This document shows, one piece after another, positions 10,086-19,567 of a stretch of DNA of 64,000 bases. This DNA is from Isoetes taiwanensis. Its lineage: Eukaryota; Streptophyta; Lycopodiopsida; Isoetales; Isoetaceae. Made by a program: the position numbers and the translations under genes. The number at the start of each line of letters is the position of its first letter. The first letter of the stretch is position 1. The notes under the pieces were generated by a model that made no database searches, was not told where the DNA came from, and saw only the letters and a list, made by a program, of their open reading frames with translations. The DNA lies in contig JAJEKV010000012.1 of NCBI GenBank assembly GCA_021234155.1, positions 7,964,448 to 8,028,447 of the forward strand, given 5' to 3'.

Positions 10086-10635
10086 ACGAGGGCGGAAAAA
10101 GGGAAAGATTGGGCAGATCATTGGCACAGGAAAGCCCAAGCAGGGTTTGAATTATTGAAGGAAGCTTTGACAACCGCCCCCGTCTTGACCCTGCCAGACC
10201 CAGAGAAGGATAAGCTTGTGGCAACAGACGCAAGTAAGATAGCCACAGGTGCAGTGCTCATGCAGGAAGAGCAAGTTGTAGCCTATGACTCCAGGAAGAT
10301 GAACGACGCCGAGACGCGCTACCCGACCCATGATCAGGAGTTGTTAGCCATTGTCAGGGCACTAAGAATTTGGAGGCATTATTTGCTGGGGAGGAAGTTT
10401 CAGTTAGATACTGATCACCAGAGCCTTCAATATATTTTCACCCAACCCCTCCTCAACCTAAGGCAAAGGAGGTGGATGGAATTCCTAGAGGAGTATGATT
10501 TTAACATAGTGTATAAGCGCAGCAAACTTAATGTTGTTGCAGATGCCCTCTCCAGGAGACCATTCGGGACGAGAACGCATTGTAATGCTATATCAACTCT
10601 TTCGAGTGAGTTTGGTAAGAAAATTGAGGAGACAT
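10086..10635 (+). pseudogene. Gypsy RT end and RNase H domain
   Basis: This continues the RT frame after the hAT insertion. RNase H landmarks are TDASKIATGAVLMQ, AVYDSRKM-like VVAYDSRKMNDAETRYPTHD, QELLAIVRALRIWRHYL, DTDHQSLQYIFTQ and the tail VADALSRRP. It is cut at about 10635 by the composite insertion; the following in-frame residues to 10796 belong to the LTR of that insertion. Confidence 0.8.
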
Positions 10636-11313
10636 TGATACGAGAACAACAATATCTCGCTATAAGTCAGTCTCCAGCTCTCTCTAACACTACAGAAAAG
10701 TCAACGATTAGTAGCAAATGCAGTAGCTCACTGCCCAACTGGGTCATCCAGTGCCAAAGCAGAGTTGTGGAACTATGGCAAGGTTGTGATATCTAGGATG
10801 GGGTCGAGAACCATTGGTTGGAGAGATATCAAGGGGAATCAATGATCAAGCAAAAGGGGCGGACTATTTCGCACAAAAAGGCCATAGATAATATCCATTT
10901 GCAGAGAGGTCTATAAATAGAACCAAAACTTCAGTTGGACATATCTCCGCAACCAGAGGTCCGATTGAGACGATCTTTACCTCATTGGAACCGTCTCGGA
11001 GTCTAGTTTCCGAATTAAGGTAGTACATCTCCTGGTTCATCCGTATAAAGGAGTAATGGCCAAAAAGGTGACAGGGGGTCACAAATTACTGCTACAGCGA
11101 CTCTGCAGATTTGCAATTATTTTCTGACCCGTGGTCTATGTGGAGTAGCTATGGATTGAGTCTTTGCTCATGGTCTACGTGGAGTAGCCAGACATTGTTT
11201 GCCAAGCCAGTTGCCATTTGCACGGTCACATATATAATATTCTTGGATCTTGTTCTTCAAATAAGATGCTGTTGTTCAGTTGTTTAGCTTTCCATAAACA
11301 ATGAATCGTATCA
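10636..11313 (+). repeat. Forward LTR of the composite insertion
   Basis: Starts TGATACGAGAAC and ends AATCGTATCA, followed by AG and the primer site. A promoter-like CTATAAATAG lies at about 10912-10921. About 150 bp (10749-10900) is lost from the opposing LTR but is present again at 12628-12760. Confidence 0.65.
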
Positions 11314-11315
11314 AG

Positions 11316-11328
11316 TGGTATCAGAGCC
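11316..11328 (+). other. Primer-binding site (initiator tRNA-Met type)
   Basis: TGGTATCAGAGCC, two bases after the LTR end. This is the standard plant primer site complementary to the 3' end of initiator tRNA-Met. A mirrored copy lies on the minus strand at about 11664-11676. Confidence 0.75.
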
Positions 11329-11678
11329 TACTAATTCTGCATCAATTCCTCGTTTACATATCCCAGTGCAATGGCTAGATGCTCCAATTTTCAGATTGCC
11401 TCCTCCTGGGATCCAGGCATAGAAATTCCCATCGATTTCTTTGTTGTATACTTTCCGGTAAATCGCGATCCATCTGTCGTAATTGGATGCCATTAATGCC
11501 GTACTGGTGCAGAGATTTACTGGAAAGCAATCACCTCGGCTTATACATCAGCAAATCAGATGGGAATTTCTATGCCTGGATCCCAGGAGGAGGCAATCCG
11601 GAAATTGGAGCATCTAGCCATTGCGCTGGGATATATAAGCGAGGAATTGATGCAGAATTAGTAGGCTCTGATACCACT

Positions 11679-12280
11679 TGATACGATTCATTGTTTATGG
11701 GAAGCTAAACAACTGAACAACAGCATCTTATTTGAAGAACAAGATCCAAGAACATTATATATATCACAGACTAATACATTGATGAGCACGTTTAACCACC
11801 CAACTGAGTCCACAAGATTATGACCGTGCAAATGGCAACTGGCTTGGCAAACAATGTCTGGCTACTCCACGTAGACCATGAGCAAAGACTCAATCCATAG
11901 CTACTCCACATAGACCACGGGTCAGAAAATAATTGCAAATCTGCAGAGTCGCTGTAGCAGTAATTTGTGACCCCCTGTCACCTTTTCGGCCATTACTCCC
12001 ACATACGGATGAACCAGGAGATGTACCACCTTAATTCAGAAACTAGACTCCGAGACGGTTCCAATGAGGTAAAGATCGTCTCAATCGGACCTCTGGTTGC
12101 GGAGATATGTCCAACTGAAGTTTCAGTTCTATTTATAGACCTCTCTGCGACTTTAGCCCTTTTTAGCATGCAGTTGCCTTTTTTCGGTTGGGCAGTGAGC
12201 TACTGCATTTGCTACTAATCTTTGACTCTTAGAGAGAACTGGGGACTGACTTATAGCGAGATATTGTTGTTCTTGTATCA
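11679..12280 (-). repeat. Reversed LTR of the composite insertion
   Basis: Read on the minus strand it begins TGATACAAGAAC at 12280 and ends AATCGTATCA at 11679, followed by AG and the primer site. It matches the forward LTR through U5 and R and through the outer U3, but lacks the ~150-bp block. Confidence 0.65.
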
Positions 12281-12401
12281 AATTAGTATCAGAGCCTACT
12301 AATTCTAGCACAATAGGCTTGAATAAGAGTGCATTAGATGTATATTTTTGAAGAGTGGTAATTGTGGTTGCAACACACTAGGCCTGACAAAAATTACATC
12401 A

Positions 12402-12574
12402 GTATCGCGGAGATACAATAGTTTGGTATCGCGGAGATACTGTATCGCGGAGATACAATAGTTTGGTATCGTGGAGATACTGTATTGTGGAGATACAATC
12501 AAGCAGTACTGCGGAGGTACGAAAGATATTAAAGCACCACGGAGGTACAAGGATATATCGTACTGTGGAAGTAC
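12402..12574 (+). repeat. Repeated 15-bp hairpin GTATCGCGGAGATAC and variants
   Basis: Copies lie at 12402-12416, 12426-12440, 12442-12456, 12466-12480, 12482-12496, 12506-12520 and 12560-12574, plus one partial copy near 12536. Each has complementary ends (GTATC/GATAC, GTAC/GTAC or GTACT/AGTAC). The spacers AATAGTTTG and T alternate. Confidence 0.8.
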
Positions 12575-12863
12575 GCGTATATCCATAACTGCTTCTAGAG
12601 TTTTGCAGGGATCTAAAATATGGCAAAGTTGTGGAACTATGGCAAGGTTGTGATATCTAGGATGGGGTCGAGAACCATTGGTTGGAGAGATATCAAGGGG
12701 AATCAATGATCAAGCAAAAGGGGCAGACTATTTCGCACAAAAAGGCCATAGATAATATCCATATGATAAGTGCTATAATCTAATTAAAGGCAAGGAGATA
12801 TTTTGAGAAAAAGGCAACTGCATGCTAAAAAAGGCTAAAGTCGCAGAGAGGACTATAAATGGA

Positions 12864-13711
12864 ACGGGAAGCCTTCAAACATTATGAGAAGGAAGGCAAC
12901 CTGTTGTACCATAAAGACAAGTTGTGTGTGCCCGAATCATCAGGTGTAAGGAAGTTATTCTCCACGACACCCACAACAGTCCAATAGCTGGCCATACAAG
13001 ATTTATGAAGATATATTTCAAGGTGCGTAGTACCTATTATTGGCCAGGAATGAAGAAGCAGGTAGCTCGCTACATCAAAGAGTGCCAACTGTGTCAGCAA
13101 ATGAAGGCAGAGCAACTTCGAATTCTAGGAGCCTTGGAACCTTTAGCGGTGCCGAACGCTAAGTGGGAGGTCATCAGCATGGACTTCATAACAGGGCTTC
13201 CAAAGACAGTAAGAGGGAAGGGTGCTTTGATGGTTGTGGGCGACAAGTTGTCGAAGATGGCACATTTTGTGCCTTGCAGGACCAATGACACAGCTATGGA
13301 TATAGCGAAGCTCTTCACCAAAGAAATCTTCAGGCTCCATGGCATGCCGAGAGAGATCATCTCCGACAGAGACCCGAAATTCATGAGTGCCTTTTGGCAA
13401 GATCTTTTTCTGACAATTCAGACGAAGCTGTCCATGAGCACGGCCTATCATCCTCAGACGGATGGGCAAACGGAGCGGACCGACAGAATTTTGGAAGATA
13501 TGCTACGAAACTATGTCTGGAATAAGCAAAGCATGTGGGAAGAGTTTATTCACTTGGTTGAGTTCGCTTATAATAGCACCAAGCAGGAATCATCCCAAAT
13601 GTCGCCGTTTATGATCAACTACGGCTACCAATGTCTAACTTTAGACACTTGGCACAATCCCGTGTCAAAAGTAGAGGTTTCGCAGCAAATGTTGGCCGAC
13701 ATGCAGTAGCT
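12864..13711 (+). pseudogene. Gypsy integrase (zinc-binding plus DDE core)
   Basis: The upstream stretch HYEKEGNLLYHKDKLCVP is in one frame and the core in the next, so there is a single-base shift near 12950. The zinc-binding part reads HDTHNSPIAGH then CQLCQQMK. The catalytic core has MDFITGLPK (first Asp), SDRDPKF (second Asp) and GQTERT (Glu). A TAG follows DMQ at about 13709, where the family normally continues with LVEEVRGYLL, which is indeed encoded after the stop. Confidence 0.85.
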
Positions 13712-14275
13712 GGTGGAAGAGGTTCGAGGATATCTTCTTGCAGCAAGGAGTCGACAAAAGAGCATCGGCGACAAGCATCAGACAGTCAGAGAGTTCCAAG
13801 TTGGCGACGACGTGTGGCTCAAGATCAAAGTGAAGCAGGCGAAGCTCCGCATCGGAAATTGTAAGAAGCTTGCTCCAAGGTGGGCTGGACCCTTCAGAAT
13901 AGTCCAGAGAGTAGGTAACCAATCCACAAGTTGGACCTACCAGCACACCTAAAGATTCATAAAGTCTTCCACATGAGTTTGTTGAAGAAGCATACTCCAA
14001 ATCCAGATGAAGTCTTGGACACTTCAACCTTGTTGTAAATTACAGAAGAGCAGCTGGAAATAGTTCCAAAATTGATTCTTGATAAAGCCTTCAAGAAAAC
14101 AAGGAGATCAGAGTTTCTCCAATATTTGGTCAAGTGGAAACACTTGCCGGTGGAAGACGCGACATGGGTACTTAAGAAGGATCTAATAAAGCAGTACCCA
14201 TAGTTTATGGAGCAATGGGACGGCAAGGTCATCTCCGAAGAAATCGGCTCAGGCATGTCGATTTGTGTAGATTAA
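13712..14275 (+). pseudogene. Gypsy integrase C-terminus and chromodomain remnant
   Basis: After the stop the frame continues with VGDDVWLKIKV and LAPRWAGPFRIV (the GPY/F module). A frame change near 13915 leads to FHMSLLKKHTPNPDEV. A stop (about 14036) precedes a chromodomain-like segment, FLQYLVKWKHLPVEDATWV, followed by a TAG where Trp or Gln is expected (IKQYP*FMEQW, about 14201). The chromodomain assigns the element to the chromoviruses, which use it to target chromatin. Confidence 0.75.
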
Positions 14276-15104
14276 TTTCTTGTGTAGTTAAGATTAATCT
14301 ACGCATGCAACCTATGCTAGGTATGGGTTGCATGTAATGTCGATGTAGGCATGACCGCGGTTCCGCTTGGATGAGTTGGAAGGTAGATTAAAAAGACTAC
14401 TTTTGTCCCACGGAAGTAGATGACCTCGAGAGATAAGAGGTCATTCAGGAATGCATTGATAGGAAAAGCACCTCTAGTCAATGCCTACGGGGAGGACCCT
14501 ATCCTTCACGCCCCATATATGGGAAGGACCCTATCCTCCACGCTTGGGCAACTAAAGGTGTAGGCATGAGCACCATATAGGCATTATAGGGCGCTGTCTC
14601 CACGGCCACGATGGAAGAAGCATCCTCTTCCTACGCCGGGAGATTAGCCTTGCATCTATTTAGGTTAATTATATGGGTGGTTACCTTATAACCATAATTT
14701 TATTAATAATTAAAATGGTACTAACGTAGTGTCGACCTGCAGGCCAATAGAGCGCTCCGGAGGGCAAGTAGGTCGAGCTACGAAGACTTGCAACACAAAT
14801 TTTGTTGTAATGTGTTGCAAGGAATCAAGAGTACCTCGAAAGATAAATGTATATGAAACTGTTAAATTTTGATAAACTAAATGTTGTAGTAAGTGAGACT
14901 AATAAGTACCGTGTTTAATGGAAGTTATGAATTGATAAGTTATTTGATAATGTAATGACGTAATAATGTTTCAAAAATATTACCTTAAGGTAATCGTAGT
15001 AATTGTATAAGTATAATAATAATATATTGTATGCATCAAGTTGATTGCAGGTTAAGAAGATCCCAAGGTGGGGAGACCCACGATGCTGCGGACAGCATCA
15101 TTTC
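14276..15104 (+). other. Chromovirus 3' non-coding internal region
   Basis: About 830 bp between the end of pol and the polypurine tract. It contains a duplicated phrase, GAAGGACCCTATCCTCCACGC-like, near 14490-14545. I see no gene here. Confidence 0.5.
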
Positions 15105-15117
15105 AAGGTGGAGAGAA
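15105..15117 (+). other. Polypurine tract of the chromovirus
   Basis: AAGGTGGAGAGAA immediately precedes the LTR start TGTGACATTCC. A similar purine run (AAGGTGGGGAGA) is at about 15064. Confidence 0.75.
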
Positions 15118-16681
15118 TGTGACATTCCAGCACAGTATACGGTCCCAGGACGTATACTGTACTGCCTCGTCACGCGTACACGCCATCCCGACTGACGTGT
15201 ACGCCGACGTGTAGCCAAGCAGGTAGCGCCCTAGGGGGCAACTTGCAAGATGTGTACATTTATTAATGTGCACATTTACCCATGTGCACATTTATCCAAG
15301 TGTACACATTTTCCCATGTGGACACTTTATGCCACTTAGTTATTAAAGGCAAGTGGGCCACACCCAATTATCCCACATGCTAAAAGGGATAATGGGAAAC
15401 CCTAGCCCTAACCCTTTGTCTATATAGGTAAAAGAAACCCTAACTTGCTATTTTCGTTCATGCCATTTTAGGGCTCTGTTTTACTTGCTCCAGGAGTCAA
15501 ACCCACCTCCCAGACTCTGTCTGAGCGATCTAGCTCATTAGTTTCCCTTCCTAGCTTCATCTTCTAGCAGTTCAGCAAGATGGTCGAGTTCAGGACAGGA
15601 GGAGCTAGCCAAGGATCAGGTATTTTGTCAATTTAATAGCCTAAACCGTCTTCCAGTCATTGAATCAGTAGGTTTAGCCTATTAAATTGCCCATAGCAGC
15701 CATCTAGATCCCTAGATATCGAGCTCTAACTAAAGAACCTAACTCTATGATTTAGATTAGATCTTGTTCTTTAGTTCTTCTGTGATGTGTATGATGATGC
15801 ATCTCTGTGGACTCATTGTATTGGGAAGGGGGGTAGAGACCTTAAAGCCTGGTAGTTGATGCTCCTAGCTAGCCTCTCTAGCACACTATAAATTCGGCCT
15901 GTGTACAAGAACCACACCTGGTTGTGGGTGAAGGGGCCAGACTGGCTTATAAGGAGGTTCGTGTTCTGACTCTTGAACGATCTCTCTGGTGTGTAAAGTC
16001 TACCGGGGATCACTGTGGACTAGGTCTAATGGCTTGCCACTGCGTGTGGGCAAGGCATGGGCTCGACACCCATGGAGTGTTGCGTCACTCTCCATTGGGT
16101 TCAAGTCGAATAAGGGCAGTGGCCCTCTAGTCACCTTGAGTCAGCATGTAGCTCTCTGGAGGGAGTGATCCCTACCTGCCCCATCGGAACTGGGGAGATG
16201 CAACCCAGGAATAGCCCCTTTGGCTATGCATCCGGCGGGCTACAGTCAGGCCCCAACACTTTTCAACCTACTCTGCAAAGTGTGCACAGGAGGGGCGGAT
16301 GGAGTGGACTACCCTAAGCCATGTTCTCATGCCAGCCAAATCCATTGCCGTGAATTCTGTCTGCAATGAACTCTGGAGACCCAAGCCGTCAGTCATCCCC
16401 TTGAGTCTGAGCCTTGGGTAGGATTCCCCATGTGATATGCTAATCTTTGTCTATGCAGATATGAGATGTGCCATCCTTCGAGATGGTTATGTGGTATTGA
16501 TGTTGTATACTGACGTGTATGTTTACGCTTCCGCAGCTAGGTCGGCCCTGAGGGAGACAGGGCAAATGACCCCTTCACTCTTCCCACCGGAACTCATCAA
16601 GGTTGCAGTGATACGTGGAGGGCCCTGTATCAGTGTGGAGCTGGTATGGGGGATGAACTCCTGTTTGTCTTGGGCGTCACA
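15118..16681 (+). repeat. 3' LTR of the chromovirus (about 1.56 kb)
   Basis: Starts TGTGAC and ends GTCACA, a perfect 6-bp inverted pair, directly after the polypurine tract. A TATATAGG box at 15421-15428 could be the U3 promoter. A local cluster of ATGTGCACATTTA-like repeats sits at 15249-15330. No second LTR is in the window, so the right boundary rests on the terminal pair only. Confidence 0.6.
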
Positions 16682-17337
16682 GCCCTAGAATTTTTCAGTC
16701 TTGGGCATCCCTGATGTGATAAGGGGGACATTCAGGAACACAAAATCCTGTGATCCGATCGGGCACATTAGTGATTTCACCCACAATGCATTCTATATAT
16801 GTCGTGAAAACTTATATGAGTATTTAGCACAATTGCCTAACCCAAGGTGCATGATTTCATGCAATTCTAAGTTGACAACATGGGCACTCACATCACGCAA
16901 AGTTAATTGCTTTCCACGCCCGCGTCAGCCAAACTGTCCTAAGCGGAGCTATGGCAGAGCTTAAGGGCCGCCATCTTGCTCTGGATGGTAAGGCATTACT
17001 CGCAAGATAACCATGCACAAGATTTTGTTAGATCTTTTTATCAGATTTATCTCTCCAAGTAGTTTTATTACTGGCTATACAAGAGCAGTATTCACACAAA
17101 AGCGGATCTCTGCAGCATGTGCGGTGCTTCAAACTTGGATGGTCGAGTTCCAAGTTGGTCACTATAGAGGCTTTGGATTTGTGGACTTTAACCTTGTGAT
17201 TCGCTATTCCAATCTCTGTGCTCCCCTTCGTTCATTTTTTTGTGTTAGACCTTCAGAACTGGGTGCCATACAATCTGACCTACATCCTTTTTATGGGCAA
17301 GTGGTACAAGGGAAAATTTATGTTATTCAATCAATAG
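16682..17337. other. Interval between the chromovirus LTR and the GILT exon
   Basis: Short frames only. It may hold the first exon(s) of the GILT-like gene or its intron; nothing is recognisable. Confidence 0.3.
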
Positions 17338-17507
17338 GAAATGTTCAAGTCACCATGTATTCAGAGTCATTATGCCCATGTTGTTCAAGATTTATCGTTG
17401 ATCGTCTTCATGGTTTCTTTGTATACGAGCTTATTGAAATTGTGGACTTGCATATAAAACCCTATGATAATGCCCATGTTGGATCAAAAGGAACAATCAT
17501 CTGTTAA
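17338..17507 (+). pseudogene. GILT-like thiol reductase, active-site exon
   Basis: GILT proteins reduce disulphides in acidic vacuoles or lysosomes through a CxxC pair. After an acceptor (CAATCAATAG|GGA) the exon reads VQVTMYSESLCPCCSRFIV, the GILT core. The CxxC is CPCC instead of the usual CPYC. It continues with ELIEIVDLHIKPYDNAHVGS, also standard for the family. The normal next step, TxxCQHGxxEC, is truncated: the frame ends TIIC* at 17507. A GTTAAGT donor just before the stop is possible, but the CQHG exon is not found nearby. Signal peptide and first exon are not identified. I infer a decayed or dispersed gene. Confidence 0.6.
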
Positions 17508-18051
17508 GTTAACATACTTGCATTCGATCATGTTTTTTGGATATAATCTTAACTTCAAAGGTACTGAATTGAATTCAGCGTTTGACGGAATATATGGGTC
17601 ATAGCCTATTCATCATTTCTTGACTTCATTAAATGTTGAAACCTGGTCTGGATGAATGTAAACTAAATTTAATATGGTCTTGCACTATTAAGTTCTGGCC
17701 GAATGTGGTATGTATCCAAATTTGTGAAATTTTACATGTAGCTATTAGTTGTTAGACCATCAAAAGGTATAAACAGCCTATTTCCTCTGCCCTTCTATTT
17801 GATTTTCGATTGAAAATATGCATGAGGATTACTAGGTCCTGGACCAACTAGATGAAATCATAGCTAATTATAATAGCATGATACAAAGAAATTGCCAACA
17901 AATCCTTTGACAAATATGTCCTTGGGACTCTGCATATATAGTTCCTATTAAACTAGAGCAGCAAGTGGAAGGAAACTTGGCACTAGATTGCAGTTGTCTA
18001 TAGTCACAAAATACGAGTTGCATTGATAAAGCTCAATATTACATGCTGCAG

Positions 18052-18115
18052 AAGTTTGAACCATTTGGTCTTGGTCTCAATCCTATTAAGAAGTGCTATG
18101 AAGGGCCACTAGATG
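18052..18115 (+). pseudogene. GILT-like exon with KxGLxPxPIxxCY motif
   Basis: Flanked by acceptor ATGCTGCAG|AAG and donor GATG|GTAAGG. The product reads KFEPFGLGLNPIKKCYEGP, matching the GILT stretch around KLGLDPNPIADCY. It lies about 550 bp after the active-site exon, on the same strand. Confidence 0.55.
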
Positions 18116-18860
18116 GTAAGGTTACGTTTCTAGTATTTAACTATTATGGAAGTATTAAATGGCTGTATCATGATTGTAGTGTGTGGCATTTGTTAGTACT
18201 ATAATGTTCCCTAGGGGAAGATTATCCCAACATTCCATTTTCTGTTGTGTGTATATTTTCAAAGATACATATATGCTAACTAGTAATGGTGCCCAGCGTT
18301 GCTGGGCATAAGTTGAGAGTCATTTGTAAACCTAAGAAGAAAGAAGGTTGCGGAGCTATAGGCAGATCTTCATCATTGCAATACCCAGGAAGGAGGAAGA
18401 TTGCAGAGTATAAGCAGTTGTTAATCATTAAAATATTCTAAAAAAACATTCTATATTAACGATGACCATGTGTTGAGATGTTGTCATGAAAAAGCAACAG
18501 TAAAGATGTTAGTGTATGTCTTATTGGCCAATTTTTGGCAGTTTGAAAGAATGCAATTGAATAGAATGGTACGCACAATAAATGAAGAATAACAATGGCA
18601 AAATTTTTATTGTGGCAAGAAGTCCCAAAGATAAAGGCAACTTCAACCTCAGCTCACTCTTTGTTCAAATAACATTTTTAAGATCAGCATTTTCTTCATC
18701 TAGGGCATGAAAACATTGTGAGGTGATTGCGAAGCTCATGTAAAAAGAAAAAAAAAATTGTTATGTTTGTTGTGCAATGGATTTGCTGTATATCCATTTT
18801 GTCATTATTCTTTATCCCCTTGTGTTCTATGTGTTTTTTTTTTTTGTTGACGTGAAGCTG
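18116..18860. other. Repeat-rich interval with a Helitron-type terminus
   Basis: No gene is visible. The notable structure is the hairpin end at 18280-18307 (listed separately). A poly-T/A stretch lies at 18833-18846. Confidence 0.35.
18280..18307 (-). mobile_element. Helitron-type 3' terminus
   Basis: On the minus strand the hairpin GCCCAGC-AAC-GCTGGGC is followed by ACCATTA and CTAG, then T. A 3' hairpin closely followed by CTRR and insertion before T are Helitron hallmarks. It is nearly identical to the end at 42167. The matching 5' end was not found. Confidence 0.5.
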
Positions 18861-18900
18861 TGTTGAAGGGGTATTAAAGTTGCCTATGAAATATTCATAT

Positions 18901-19541
18901 ATATTTAATCCAGACCAACAAATAGGACATCAGATATACAGGGATAACTTACTGGGGAAAAACAGAAGGGACACGCTAGCCAGATTTAGGATGGGAAGCC
19001 ATGATCTGAGAATCGAAAAAGACAGGTGGAGAGGGGTAGACAAGGAAGACAGGATATGCAGAATCTGCGACGGGGGGAGAATAGAGGATGAGAACCATAT
19101 GATTAGTGACTGCCCGACATACGGAGACATCGAGGGGATGATATAGGAATATAAGGTGGGGAGAACAGGTCCACAAGCCGATGAAGATGTGAGAATCACT
19201 AAGTGATCTAGCGGACGCGATCCACGTAATGACGACGGAATTACGAGAGAAGTACACGGTGAAAGAGGGCTTGTAATATGATCCGCACAAAACGACTCAT
19301 ATAGCCTCACACAAATTACTCGCCTAAAAGCTGATTGATAACGACGATCAACGCACGGCCAAGAAGCCGAGGTAAAAGTGGGGTGCCCGGTATTAAAAGG
19401 AAAAGTCAGCCTTCCAAAAAGGCTACATTGTAACAGCGTGATGTGCTAGTAGCACCCCTTTTTGGGAGCTCGCCCATGCTACACAAGTCCAGGGGCCTTA
19501 TGGCACAAAGGACACAAATGTATTCTATTCTATTCTATTCT
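18901..19541 (+). mobile_element. LINE 3' end with (TATTC)n tail
   Basis: A 5'-truncated non-LTR retrotransposon. It encodes a C-terminal zinc-knuckle-like motif typical of LINE ORF2 ends, CRICDGGRIEDENHMISDCP, at about 19055-19115. It ends in four TATTC/TTCTA repeats at 19521-19541. The insertion splits a sequence (GAAATATTCATATAT...GCCCTTTTGTTTTATGG) that is found uninterrupted at 25137-25206, so both boundaries are visible. Confidence 0.75.
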
Positions 19542-19567
19542 ATATGCCCTTTTGTTTTATGGTGCAT

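Larger units (their letters stand above)
10636..12863. mobile_element. Composite insertion of LTR-retrotransposon pieces in inverted arrangement
   Basis: In order: a forward LTR (10636-11313), leader with a forward primer site (11316-11328), a short unique centre (about 11436-11560), a leader with a reversed primer site, a reversed LTR (11679-12280), then a forward leader-like segment (12281-12610) and a truncated forward U3 piece (12611-12863). LTR ends are TGATAC and GTATCA. The two LTR-plus-leader arms form an imperfect palindrome of about 1.6 kb. No coding sequence of its own is visible, so this is a non-autonomous (TRIM/LARD-like) family. Confidence 0.65.
8338..16681 (+). mobile_element. 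5'-truncated Ty3/gypsy chromovirus with nested insertions
   Basis: Pol domains appear in the Ty3 order: reverse transcriptase, RNase H, integrase, then a chromodomain. A polypurine tract and a 3' LTR follow. The 5' LTR, gag and protease are missing, so the left end is a truncation. Two later insertions split pol: a hAT-type element (9269-10077) and a composite LTR-derived insertion (about 10636-12863). Frameshifts near 8420 and 12950 and stops at about 13709, 14036 and 14201 show it is dead. Confidence 0.85.

Noticed and set aside
12284-12296. Primer site of a separate intact LTR element
   Set aside because: The site is mutated (TAGTATCAGAGCC) and followed by a short leader and a truncated U3, not by coding sequence.
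15395-15450. Telomere-like AAACCCTA repeats
   Set aside because: Only a few degenerate units in an LTR near its promoter; not a telomeric array.
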